In this document: positions 7,977-15,653 of the stretch, in pieces | Numbering within the stretch: the stretch's first letter is position 1 | Layout: each line of letters begins with the position of its first letter | DNA from: Thalassospira sp. | GTDB taxonomy: Bacteria > Pseudomonadota > Alphaproteobacteria > Rhodospirillales > Thalassospiraceae | Direction: 5' to 3' | DNA length: 52,774 nucleotides | Assembly: GCF_002709775.1 (NCBI RefSeq) | Contig: NZ_PAQR01000062.1 | Span: 1-52,774, forward strand | Made by a program: the position numbers and the translations under genes | Notes under the pieces: generated by a model | What the model was told of the DNA's origin: nothing | What the model saw: only the letters and a program-made list of their open reading frames with translations | Database searches by the model: none

Positions 7977-8639
7977 ATGTCGAAAGACACAGACTATATA
8001 TCGCCGGAATACAACCCCCACTCGCTGCAACGCGACTGGGGGTTTCTTATATGCGAGCAACACCCTGAGATAATTGAAGCATTCTCAGGAAGTCTGTCAG
8101 ATCTTCGCGCGAGGCTGCATGAATCATCTGTCGGGAAATTCGCGCAGAACGATGCGAACGCGCCCCTAACAGCGGGCGCACCGGCAAAGGTGACAACGGA
8201 TGGCCTCGCAGCAAATCGTTCGTCACTTTATGATGAAGTCGGGCTGGATATCCTGACACTCGCATTGCTGTCAGATGTTCCGGCACACCGGTCGTTACAC
8301 CTGACACAAAACAGCCTGATCGGGCATTGGCGTTGGTTACGCGACGTCTGGCGATACTGTGCAAGACATCCTCAATGTGATGCACCACCGCATCCACACA
8401 GTACAGTGACAACAGCCCTGCAGAGCGGCAAAAACAACCTTGCCATCGCACACTTGCGTGACCTGTTCAAAAAGGTTCAACAAGCCCCGAATGATGCCGG
8501 GCTCTGTATTTCTTTCCTGAGCAGCCTATCTCTGTTTTGCCCTTTTATCGGAACCGAACTATTGTGGCGCCAGGGATGGATTGATCATGATCCGGTCAGC
8601 CGGTCCCGCACCACAGGAATTAGAGGTACAATTGAATGA
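7977..8639 (+). pseudogene. Truncated leucyl-tRNA synthetase relic (LeuS-like, catalytic core missing)
   Basis: The frame codes for 220 residues. Residues 85-127 (including GLDILTLALLSDVPAHRSLH and GHWRWLRDVWRY) align with the LeuS segment after KMSKS, where bacterial LeuS has YGADTVRLF, P, L.W, S, GVEGA, RFL and RVWKLV in the same order. Residues 141-197 (HSTVTT, NNLAIAHLRDLFKKVQQAP, CPFIGTELLW) align with the anticodon-binding helices (H-T, N-AIA---EL--KL--AP, NPFTPH---LW). Residues 12-21 (YNPHSLQRDW) faintly resemble the LeuS N-terminus. HIGH, the editing domain, the KMSKS motif and most of about 860 residues are absent. In relatives leuS sits exactly here, between DUF3576 and lptE. It overlaps lptE by 4 bases (ATGA). 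Confidence 0.65.
8013..8046 (+). terminator. Possible terminator inside the 5' end of the LeuS relic
   Basis: AACCCCCA and TGGGGGTT form perfect 8-bp arms, extended inside by CGC/GCG and followed by TCTTAT. It could terminate the DUF3576 transcript. It lies within the reading frame of the relic, so the two calls compete for this stretch. Confidence 0.5.
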
Positions 8640-9142
8640 CGTTGCGCGCGGCTCTTCCGATTCTCGCACTTCTGGCCCTAACAACACTCAGCGGCTGCGG
8701 ATTTCGTCCGCTCTATGCCACGGCGGGTGATGACTACAATACCGCCGCCAACATGGCCCAGGTAAAGGTCGCCCTGATCAACGACCGCGTCGGCCAATTA
8801 ACCCGAAATGCCTTGCTCGAAACCCTGACCCCGCGCGGACAAAGTGCAACCCCGATTTATGACCTTAAGGTCAGTTTGACGGAATCGACGAGTGAGCAAG
8901 GTTTCACCAAAGACAATGAAGCCACAATCGCCGATTATCAGATTTCAGCGAGTTACCAAGTCACACGCCGGTCCGACACCAAAGTCCTGCGAAGTGGCAC
9001 GGTCCGTGCCCTCACTAGCTACAACATCGTCGATTCGGATTTCGCCAGTATTGAGGCTGAAGACGCCGCCCGCAGGGACGCTGCACGTAATCTTGCTCAG
9101 CAGCTGGCCAACCAAGTCGCAATTGGCCTTCGGTCGCAGTAA
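8636..9142 (+). CDS. lptE: LPS-assembly lipoprotein LptE
   Basis: The protein has 168 residues. The lipoprotein signal ends TLSGC, placing the lipidated cysteine at residue 21, and GFRPLYA follows directly, the LptE hallmark. The remainder is the short alpha/beta LptE domain with the ending DAARRDAARNLAQQLANQVAIGL. LptE plugs the LptD barrel in the outer membrane and helps insert lipopolysaccharide. Its start overlaps the LeuS-relic stop (ATGA), implying translational coupling, and holA follows 47 bases later as in other alphaproteobacteria. Confidence 0.92.
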   Translation: MTLRAALPILALLALTTLSGCGFRPLYATAGDDYNTAANMAQVKVALINDRVGQLTRNALLETLTPRGQSATPIYDLKVSLTESTSEQGFTKDNEATIADYQISASYQVTRRSDTKVLRSGTVRALTSYNIVDSDFASIEAEDAARRDAARNLAQQLANQVAIGLRSQ

Positions 9143-9189
9143 ACCTCTTCCTAAAAACTCCACCCCCCTAACGAACCACAAGGCGCATC

Positions 9190-10221
9190 ATGAAGCTTAA
9201 GGCAGCACAGGTTGAAAACTTCTTGCGCGCCCCGGATGCGAAGGCCCAGCTCGTTCTGATTTATGGCGAGGACGAAGGCCTTGTGCGCGAACGTGCGATT
9301 CGCCTGGCCAAAACCGTGGTTGAGGACCTCAAGGATCCCTTCCGCGTGATCGAGCTCGGCACCGCACAGCTGAAGGAAGATGCTGGCCGCCTGCGTGACG
9401 AATCTGCCGCCATGAGTTTCGGGGGCGGGCGCCGCGTGATCCGACTCCGCGATATTGGTGACGCACAGGCACCTGTGATTGCCGACTTCCTTGGCGATCC
9501 CGCTGGGGATGCCCTGATTGTCATTGAGGCCGGGAGCCTTCCGACCCGCTCCAAACTGCGTCAGGCGGTTGAAAAGGCCGGCAATGGCATGGCCCTGCCC
9601 TGTTATGCCGATGGCGCACGTGACATCGAAACCCTGATCCATTCGATCATGGAAGAACACAAACTGCGCATTGACCGCGATGCGACCAGCTATCTGGTCG
9701 CCAATCTCGGCTCGGACCGCATGATTTCACGTAGCGAGCTTGAAAAGCTCGCCCTCTATGCGCTGAAGGACGGTCAGGTCACCCTGACCGATGCCATGGC
9801 CTGTGTGGGTGACAGCTCCGCACGTCATTATGACGATGTCATTCAGGCAGTTTCACAGGGCAATGTCGTCAATCTTGATGCCGCCCTGACCCGGTTGGTG
9901 GAAGAAGGTCTTAACCCGGTGGGTGCCCTTCGCATGATGATCAGCTATTTTCAGAAGCTGCATCTGATCAAAGGCCAGGTCTCCCAGGGCGCCAGTATCG
10001 ATCAGGCGATGAAATCACTCCGCCCGCCGCTGTTTTTCAAGGCCGCCGATCAGTTCCGCGCCAACCTGAATTACTGGGCGGTCAATAACCTGCAGCGCGC
10101 CCTGCAAATCCTGCTGGAAGCCGAAAAGGACTGCAAAAGCGGTCTGGCGATCCCGGAAACCATTGCGCACCGCGCCATGATCAAGGTCGCGGTTGCCCGC
10201 CAGAAACAGGTCCGGCGCTAA
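9190..10221 (+). CDS. holA: DNA polymerase III subunit delta
   Basis: The protein has 343 residues, the normal length. YGEDEGLVRERA marks the start of the AAA+-like domain, and the C-terminal collar domain carries PVGALRMMISYFQKLHLIKGQ and LLEAEKDCKSGL. HolA is the clamp-loader subunit that opens the beta clamp during loading onto primed DNA. Convergent with the parAB operon across a bidirectional hairpin. Confidence 0.93.
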   Translation: MKLKAAQVENFLRAPDAKAQLVLIYGEDEGLVRERAIRLAKTVVEDLKDPFRVIELGTAQLKEDAGRLRDESAAMSFGGGRRVIRLRDIGDAQAPVIADFLGDPAGDALIVIEAGSLPTRSKLRQAVEKAGNGMALPCYADGARDIETLIHSIMEEHKLRIDRDATSYLVANLGSDRMISRSELEKLALYALKDGQVTLTDAMACVGDSSARHYDDVIQAVSQGNVVNLDAALTRLVEEGLNPVGALRMMISYFQKLHLIKGQVSQGASIDQAMKSLRPPLFFKAADQFRANLNYWAVNNLQRALQILLEAEKDCKSGLAIPETIAHRAMIKVAVARQKQVRR

Positions 10222-10266
10222 CCACCAACCGTAGCCGCCGGCCCCGGTCGCCAATACCCAAGAAAA

Positions 10267-10295
10267 TAGGCATGCCACACACTGTGACATGCCTA
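10267..10295. terminator. Bidirectional hairpin between holA and parB
   Basis: TAGGCATG and CATGCCTA are perfect arms, with CAC/GTG extending the stem inside. On the plus strand only CAAAAAT follows, while on the minus strand the stem runs into TTTTC, so it is likelier to act for the parB side. Confidence 0.6.
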
Positions 10296-10341
10296 CAAAA
10301 ATCAGAGTGACCCTGGCACCAGGATTTAAGGATCGGGCACC

Positions 10342-10443
10342 TCAAAGTACGCGCTTCACCTCAACCGATCCCCGGCGCGCTTTCGAGTCTTCTTCCTTAA
10401 GCTTCTTGAGCTGATCGATCTTTGCGCGATCAAGGTCCTTCAT
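10342..10443 (-). CDS. Candidate small basic protein (33 residues) just after parB
   Basis: ATG 10443 to TGA 10342 encodes 33 residues rich in Lys, Arg, Asp and Glu (for example KIDQLKKLKEED and RRGSVEVKRVL), predicted helical in its first half. It begins 11 bases after the parB stop on the same strand, in a different frame, and ends before the shared hairpin. I see no good ribosome site, so translation would depend on coupling to parB. I do not recognise it. It could also be chance. Confidence 0.3.
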   Translation of the reverse strand: MKDLDRAKIDQLKKLKEEDSKARRGSVEVKRVL

Positions 10444-10454
10444 GCTGGTTTTGG

Positions 10455-11651
10455 TTACGGCTTTTTTCCCGTGCCATCTGTAACCTCCGCCGCGATCAGA
10501 TCATCAAGCTCGTCCTCGCTGACTTCTTCGCTTTCGATCGGGTCATCGCCTTCGGGCCCATCAATGACGAAATCATCGTCTTCGCCTTCGGGCAATGTCG
10601 CATCGGCAATGGTTTCAAGCTCCGCCGTCAGGTCTTCATCATCCGAATCGTCATCTTCGATAAACATCGAATCGAATTCGTTCTCGTCCGAATCCGCTGA
10701 GCTCGCCTCGACCTCATCTTCGCCAAGTTCGCTGGCCTTGCCATGGGTCAGGCGCTGCAAGATATCGTCAAGCTGCTCAAGCGTGTCATAACGAATCGAG
10801 ATTTTGCCAGACGCCCCGTCAAAGTCGATATTGACCGCCAACCCCAACATATTGCTAAGGTCACGCTCCAGAGCCACTGTATCTGGGTCCTTCTCGGCCG
10901 ATGCAACGCCTGATGACTTCTTCGGACGCGAAGTCTTGCCGCCATCGGTTTTGACAAGCTTTTCGGCCTGTCGGACGTTCAGGCCTTTCTTGACGATCTG
11001 ACCGGCAAGTTCGACCGCGTTGTCTGCACCCAGAAGGGCGCGTGCATGGCCAGAGCTTAACACCTTGTCCGAAAGCATCTGCTTGATCGGTGCCGGCAGG
11101 CTCAGAAGACGCAGGCTGTTGGCAATGTGGCTACGGCTTTTGCCGAGCGCCTGACCAAGCGCTTCCTGCGTGTGGGAGAACTCGCTCATCAGGCGGTTGT
11201 AGCCTTCGGCTTCTTCCAGCGGTGACAGATCCTGACGCTGCAGGTTTTCAATCAGGGCAATTTCGGCCGTTTCGCGGTCGTCAAATTCGCGCACCAGAAC
11301 CGGCACTTCATGAAGCTGTGCCCGCTGTGCTGCGCGCCAGCGACGCTCACCAGCGATGATTTCATAGGTGGTTTCACCCGTCGAAGAAGCACGTACCAGA
11401 ATCGGCTGAATGATGCCCTTTTCGCGGATCGAAGCCGCCAGATCATCAATCGCGTCATCATCAAAATTGCTGCGCGGCTGGAACGGCGAAGGTTTCAGAT
11501 CGGTAATCGCAATATGCTGCGTCGTGCCGCCGGGTCCCGGATGGGCCGCCGCGGCATCATCGCCACTGGCGGCTACCGCAACATCTTCGTCCTCTTCGCC
11601 CAGAAGTGCAGACAGTCCCCTTCCCAAGCCGCGTTTTTTTGCTTCGCTCAT
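10455..11651 (-). CDS. parB: Chromosome-partitioning protein ParB with an acidic C-terminal extension
   Basis: From ATG 11651 the protein has 398 residues, against about 290-300 in most ParB. It contains RGLGRGLSALLG at the N-terminus, the CTP-binding GERRWRAAQRA block, ENLQRQDLSPLEEAEGYNRL, a helix-turn-helix (TQEALGQALGKSRSHIANSLRLLSLP as a region) and the dimerisation domain ending LDDILQRLT. ParB binds parS, clamps and spreads using CTP. About 95 extra residues follow, dominated by Asp and Glu (DDDSDDEDL, EGEDDDFVIDGPEGDD), with a short basic end GTGKKP. The start overlaps the parA stop by 4 bases (ATGA). Confidence 0.95.
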   Translation of the reverse strand: MSEAKKRGLGRGLSALLGEEDEDVAVAASGDDAAAAHPGPGGTTQHIAITDLKPSPFQPRSNFDDDAIDDLAASIREKGIIQPILVRASSTGETTYEIIAGERRWRAAQRAQLHEVPVLVREFDDRETAEIALIENLQRQDLSPLEEAEGYNRLMSEFSHTQEALGQALGKSRSHIANSLRLLSLPAPIKQMLSDKVLSSGHARALLGADNAVELAGQIVKKGLNVRQAEKLVKTDGGKTSRPKKSSGVASAEKDPDTVALERDLSNMLGLAVNIDFDGASGKISIRYDTLEQLDDILQRLTHGKASELGEDEVEASSADSDENEFDSMFIEDDDSDDEDLTAELETIADATLPEGEDDDFVIDGPEGDDPIESEEVSEDELDDLIAAEVTDGTGKKP

Positions 11652-12475
11652 GCTTTCACCCCTTCGCGTTTCAGGACTTCGCTCGCAAGATTCAAATAGG
11701 CCCGTGAACCCGGGCACTTCATGTCATAGACCAGCACCGGCGTGCCGTGGCTGGGTGCCTCGGAAACGCGGACATTGCGCGGAATCACCGTGCGATAGAC
11801 CACGTCGCCAAAATAGTCGCGCACGTCATTGGCCACCTGGGCCGACAGGTTGTTGCGCTTGTCATACATGGTCAGGACAATGCCCTGGATCTCAAGGTTC
11901 GGGTTGAACGCCTTCTTGACCCGCTTGATGGTCCGGACCAGATGGCTGACACCTTCAAGGGCAAAGAATTCACATTGCAACGGCACCAGAACCGCATCGG
12001 ACGCCACCAGTGCATTCAGGGTCAAAAGGCCTAGGGATGGCGGGCAGTCAATCAGGACGTAATCAACATCCTGCGGCAGTTTGCCAAGCGATTCCTTAAG
12101 CTGCGTCTCGCGACGTTCGAAATCGACCAGCTCGATCTCCGCCCCCGAAAGATCCATGCCCGACGGCACGATGCTAAGCCGCGGGATCGAGGTTTCCTTG
12201 CGCGCTTCTTCCAGCGTATTGCCGTTGATCAGCACGTCATAGGAACTGATTTCGCGATCGGACGGACGCAGGCCCAAACCGGTACTGGCATTGCCCTGCG
12301 GATCCAGATCAACAATCAGAACCCTCTGGTTCACCGCCGCCAGTGCGGTTGCCAGATTGATCGTCGTGGTGGTTTTGCCCACCCCGCCCTTCTGGTTGGC
12401 CACGGCGATGATGCGCGGACGATTTCCGACACCCTCTGATTTCGTCGAAAGCGGCAAATCAATAACATCCGTCAC
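11648..12475 (-). CDS. parA: Chromosome-partitioning ATPase ParA
   Basis: The protein has 275 residues. IIAVANQKGGVGKTTTTINL is the deviant Walker A motif, followed by VDLDPQGNAS (Walker A') and YVLIDCPPSLG (Walker B). ParA forms ATP-bound DNA-associated dimers; ParB at parS triggers hydrolysis and so moves the duplicated origins apart. It overlaps rsmG upstream by 4 bases and parB downstream by 4 bases, giving a tight rsmG-parA-parB operon. Confidence 0.97.
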   Translation of the reverse strand: MTDVIDLPLSTKSEGVGNRPRIIAVANQKGGVGKTTTTINLATALAAVNQRVLIVDLDPQGNASTGLGLRPSDREISSYDVLINGNTLEEARKETSIPRLSIVPSGMDLSGAEIELVDFERRETQLKESLGKLPQDVDYVLIDCPPSLGLLTLNALVASDAVLVPLQCEFFALEGVSHLVRTIKRVKKAFNPNLEIQGIVLTMYDKRNNLSAQVANDVRDYFGDVVYRTVIPRNVRVSEAPSHGTPVLVYDMKCPGSRAYLNLASEVLKREGVKA

Positions 12476-13107
12476 CGGCCCACTCCTTTCAAGATCATCA
12501 CGACACCGTCCGGGTCTACCAGGCTGGCATGCGTGGTTACATCAAATGTCCAACCGGCGCCGCGCGCGTCCGCCAGCTCATCCTCAAAGGCACGTCCCTT
12601 CAGCAGCACATAATGGCCGCCGTCTTTCAAATGGCGCTGCCCCAGCTCGAGAAGCTTGGGCAAGGGCGCAAAGGCGCGCGCCGTAATCACATCGGCCTGG
12701 CGTGGTGCCGCGGCCTCAATCCGTTCGCGGGCAATTTCGGTCTGACCGAGCACACCACACACCCTGGCGGCTTCCATCAGGAAGACGGTCTTCTTGGTAT
12801 TGGATTCCATCAGGGTGACATTGTTCGCGCCAAGGATCGCCAGAACGATGCCCGGGAACCCGGCACCTGACCCGAAATCAACGATTTTGCCATCAACGGC
12901 AACGTCGGAAAGATGCGGCCAAAGCTGTGCGGAATCCTGTAAATGACGTCCCCAAACGTCTTCGGCCGTGCTGGCGCCAACGATATTAATCCGTGGCTGC
13001 CACTTCACGACGAGGTCTGCATACTGGTTGAGGCGGTCCAATGTTTCACGTGAAACATTCAAATCCTGCTCAAACCAGGTTTTTACGGGTGTGGAAATTG
13101 TCTGCAT
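12472..13107 (-). CDS. rsmG: 16S rRNA (guanine527-N7)-methyltransferase RsmG
   Basis: From ATG 13107 the protein has 211 residues, the usual size. The SAM site is IVDFGSGAGFPGIVLAI, preceded by the family pattern NIVGASTAEDVWGRHLQDS. RsmG methylates G527 of 16S rRNA. The frame is open to 13206, but the extra residues are unlike RsmG. A parS site is embedded near the 5' end, where it encodes the N-V-S-R-E-T residues common at this place in the family. Confidence 0.95.
   Translation of the reverse strand: MQTISTPVKTWFEQDLNVSRETLDRLNQYADLVVKWQPRINIVGASTAEDVWGRHLQDSAQLWPHLSDVAVDGKIVDFGSGAGFPGIVLAILGANNVTLMESNTKKTVFLMEAARVCGVLGQTEIARERIEAAAPRQADVITARAFAPLPKLLELGQRHLKDGGHYVLLKGRAFEDELADARGAGWTFDVTTHASLVDPDGVVMILKGVGR
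13042..13057. promoter_or_regulatory. parS site 1 (inside rsmG)
   Basis: TGTTTCACGTGAAACA is a perfect match to the bacterial parS palindrome bound by ParB. Confidence 0.97.
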
Positions 13108-13212
13108 ATTTGATTTATAGGCCGAGCCCAAAAAACACTCCAGTCTTGATTTTTGCACTTTTGTGTTTTTGCTCGCGTCGGATGCGATAAAACCGGAATA
13201 AAACACATCAAA

Positions 13213-13228
13213 TGTTTCACGTGAAACA
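13213..13228. promoter_or_regulatory. parS site 2 (upstream of rsmG)
   Basis: A second perfect TGTTTCACGTGAAACA, 171 bases from site 1 start to start, in the rsmG-mnmG intergenic region. Confidence 0.97.
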
Positions 13229-13261
13229 TTCCAACGCTTAAAACGGATCTTCCGGACACCA

Positions 13262-13283
13262 TTTCCTCGAATAATCGAGGAAA
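13262..13283. repeat. Perfect 9-bp inverted repeat
   Basis: TTTCCTCGA and TCGAGGAAA flank an ATAA loop. There is no T run, so it is more likely a protein site or RNA structure than a terminator. Confidence 0.5.
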
Positions 13284-13500
13284 TTGGACGAGCGATCCCC
13301 TACCGCAAACCGAGTCGACTCAGCCCACAAGGTAAAACACGTGCGACTCGGCAGAATATCGACCTGTATGGGAATGACAGTCTGGCTGCCCACCGGCGCC
13401 CGTTCCTATTCTCCGTGTCTTGACTTCCCCTGCAAACTCGTGAGTGCATCACTCCATAGCCCGCATCTCTGTCTGTCCGCCATCGCTATAGCCGATACGA

Positions 13501-13532
13501 CAACACCCGGCCGATGGTCTGGCCGGGTGTTG
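13501..13532. terminator. Strong GC hairpin downstream of mnmG
   Basis: CAACACCCGGCC and GGCCGGGTGTTG pair perfectly over 12 bp with an 8-base loop. It follows the mnmG stop on the minus strand by about 75 bases. No T tract follows on either strand, so it may stabilise the 3' end rather than terminate. Confidence 0.5.
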
Positions 13533-13607
13533 GATCTGGATCAGATGTGTCTGGTGAGGACACTTTATATATAGGGTCGCAATCAGTGCTGACCGGTTGC
13601 TGAGTGA

Positions 13608-15509
13608 TCAGGCGGTGCGGGTTGCGACCGCGTTCTGATGCTTGTGGCTTTTGATATGGCCGAGCAATGCCGTGACAGCTGCCGGGGTGACGCCCGGGAT
13701 ACGCGATGCGGCGCCGATGGTTTCCGGCTGGATTTCTTTGAGCTTGAGACGGATCTCGGCCGACAGACCGCCGACCTTATCGAAATCAAGCCCGCGCGGC
13801 AGACGCAATTCCTCGTCCCGGCGGAAGGCGGCAATGTCGGCCGCCTGGCGATCAAGATAGCCTTTATACTGGGCATCAATCGACACCTGCTCCTTGATCG
13901 CCGAATCAAGTTCGCCCAGCTGCGGCCAGACCTTGGTCAAGGTATCGAAGTCAATATCGGGATAGGCCAGCAGGTCATAGGCCGACCGGCGTACCCCATC
14001 CTGATTGATCTTGATGTCGAACTTGGCCAAACCATTCGGGGTTTCGGTCAGTTCTGAGACCTCGGTCTTCGCTGCATTCAATGCCGACTTCTTGGCATCC
14101 CAGGCGTGCGCACGGGTCGATGCGATACAACCGATATCAAGACCGCGATCGGTCAGACGCTGATCGGCGTTATCGGCACGCAGCATCAGGCGATACTCGG
14201 CGCGCGAGGTAAACATGCGATAGGGCTCGCGCGTGCCAAGCGTGACCAGATCATCGATCATCACGCCAATATAGGCATCGGCACGATCGAGGATAAATTC
14301 GCGTTCACCGCCACCAGCGATGAGTGCGGCATTGACGCCGGCAATCAACCCCTGCCCGGCAGCTTCTTCGTAACCGGTGGTACCATTGATCTGCCCGGCA
14401 AAGAACAGGGCCGCGACCTTTTTGGTCTCCAGCGTATGGCGCAATTCGCGCGGATCGACAAAGTCATATTCCACCGCATAACCCGGACGGAAGATCTCGA
14501 CCTTTTCCAGACCCGGAATGGTCGCCAGCATGGCAAGCTGAACATCTTCGGGCAGCGAGGTTGAAATACCGTTCGGATAGATGGTCGGATCATCGAGGCC
14601 TTCGGGCTCAAGGAAAATCTGATGCTGATTTTTCTCGGCAAAGCGCACGACCTTATCTTCGATGGACGGGCAATAGCGCGGACCGCTGCTTTGGATTTTG
14701 CCGCTATACATCGGCGCACGATCAAGGTTGGCGCGGATGATTTCGTGGGTCGCCTCGGTCGTCCAGGTCATATGACACGGGATCTGCGGCACGGTAATTT
14801 CTTTGGTCAGGAACGAAAACGGCTCTGGCGGAGTGTCGCCCGGCTGTTCCTGCAGGCTGGCCCAATCGATGGTGCGGCCATCAAGACGCGCCGGGGTTCC
14901 GGTTTTCAAGCGTCCTAATCGGAAATCATATTTTGCCAGTGTCTCGGACAGTCCGGTTGCCGGGGCATCACCCATGCGGCCGGCGGGCTCAGTATGCTCG
15001 CCAATATGGATCAGACCATTGAGGAACGTGCCCGTGGTCAGCACCACCGCACCGGCAAGGTACTCGGTGCCATCGCCCGTAACCACACCCTTGATCCGGT
15101 TCTGATCATCAATAATCAGGTCTTCAACACCGCCTTCAAGGATGGTGAGATTCTCCTGCTCGTTCAGGATATCCTGAACCGCCTGACGATAAAGCTTGCG
15201 ATCGGCCTGGGCGCGCGGGCCGCGGACTGCTGGCCCCTTGGATCGATTGAGCATACGGAACTGGATGCCGGCACGGTCAATCGCGCGGCCCATCACACCA
15301 TCAAGCGCATCGACTTCGCGTACCATATGTCCCTTGCCCAGACCACCGATGGCCGGGTTGCACGACATTTCCCCGATGCGATCGGCACGGTGCGTGACCA
15401 GTGCCGTACATGCGCCCATGCGCGCGGCTGCTGCTGCGGCTTCGCATCCGGCATGGCCACCGCCGACCACAATCACATCAAAGCGGTTATTTGGCACGTT
15501 CTGTGACAT
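13608..15509 (-). CDS. mnmG: tRNA uridine-5-carboxymethylaminomethyl modification enzyme MnmG (GidA)
   Basis: From ATG 15509 the protein has 633 residues; GAGGAAG lies 5 bases upstream and decides against the GTG at 15521. The FAD-binding [15 protein letters not shown] is at the N-terminus, with [29 protein letters not shown] and the C-terminal helical domain ([19 protein letters not shown]) following. With MnmE it makes the cmnm5 modification at tRNA position 34. mnmE lies just upstream on the same strand. Confidence 0.97.
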   Translation of the reverse strand: MSQNVPNNRFDVIVVGGGHAGCEAAAAAARMGACTALVTHRADRIGEMSCNPAIGGLGKGHMVREVDALDGVMGRAIDRAGIQFRMLNRSKGPAVRGPRAQADRKLYRQAVQDILNEQENLTILEGGVEDLIIDDQNRIKGVVTGDGTEYLAGAVVLTTGTFLNGLIHIGEHTEPAGRMGDAPATGLSETLAKYDFRLGRLKTGTPARLDGRTIDWASLQEQPGDTPPEPFSFLTKEITVPQIPCHMTWTTEATHEIIRANLDRAPMYSGKIQSSGPRYCPSIEDKVVRFAEKNQHQIFLEPEGLDDPTIYPNGISTSLPEDVQLAMLATIPGLEKVEIFRPGYAVEYDFVDPRELRHTLETKKVAALFFAGQINGTTGYEEAAGQGLIAGVNAALIAGGGEREFILDRADAYIGVMIDDLVTLGTREPYRMFTSRAEYRLMLRADNADQRLTDRGLDIGCIASTRAHAWDAKKSALNAAKTEVSELTETPNGLAKFDIKINQDGVRRSAYDLLAYPDIDFDTLTKVWPQLGELDSAIKEQVSIDAQYKGYLDRQAADIAAFRRDEELRLPRGLDFDKVGGLSAEIRLKLKEIQPETIGAASRIPGVTPAAVTALLGHIKSHKHQNAVATRTA

Positions 15510-15601
15510 CGACTTCCTCACTCAATTCCCGCTGCTTATCATGCTTCGGGCGTGAACCTTGTTTGGTTCGAATAGGTATTTCTGGTCGGCTTGTCGTCCA
15601 A

Positions 15602-15617
15602 TGTTTCACGTGAAACA
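15602..15617. promoter_or_regulatory. parS site 3 (between mnmE and mnmG)
   Basis: A third perfect TGTTTCACGTGAAACA, about 2.4 kb from site 2, in the 144-base mnmE-mnmG spacer. Confidence 0.97.
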
Positions 15618-15653
15618 TTGTCGTGATCAAAATCTAACAACTCTCACCTAACT

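Larger units (their letters stand above)
13108..13607. other. Intergenic gap between rsmG and mnmG
   Basis: About 500 bases without a convincing gene. It holds parS site 2, a 9-bp inverted repeat (13262-13283), a strong GC hairpin (13501-13532) and presumably the rsmG-parAB promoter. A 96-codon plus-strand frame at 13284 looks like chance because its composition is not coding-like. Confidence 0.6.

Noticed and set aside
13284..13574. A 96-codon plus-strand frame between rsmG and mnmG
   Set aside because: No ribosome site, unusual Cys/Ser content, and it runs through the GC hairpin.
15561..15580. GGTTCGAAT resembling a tRNA T-loop
   Set aside because: No acceptor, D or anticodon stems can be built around it.
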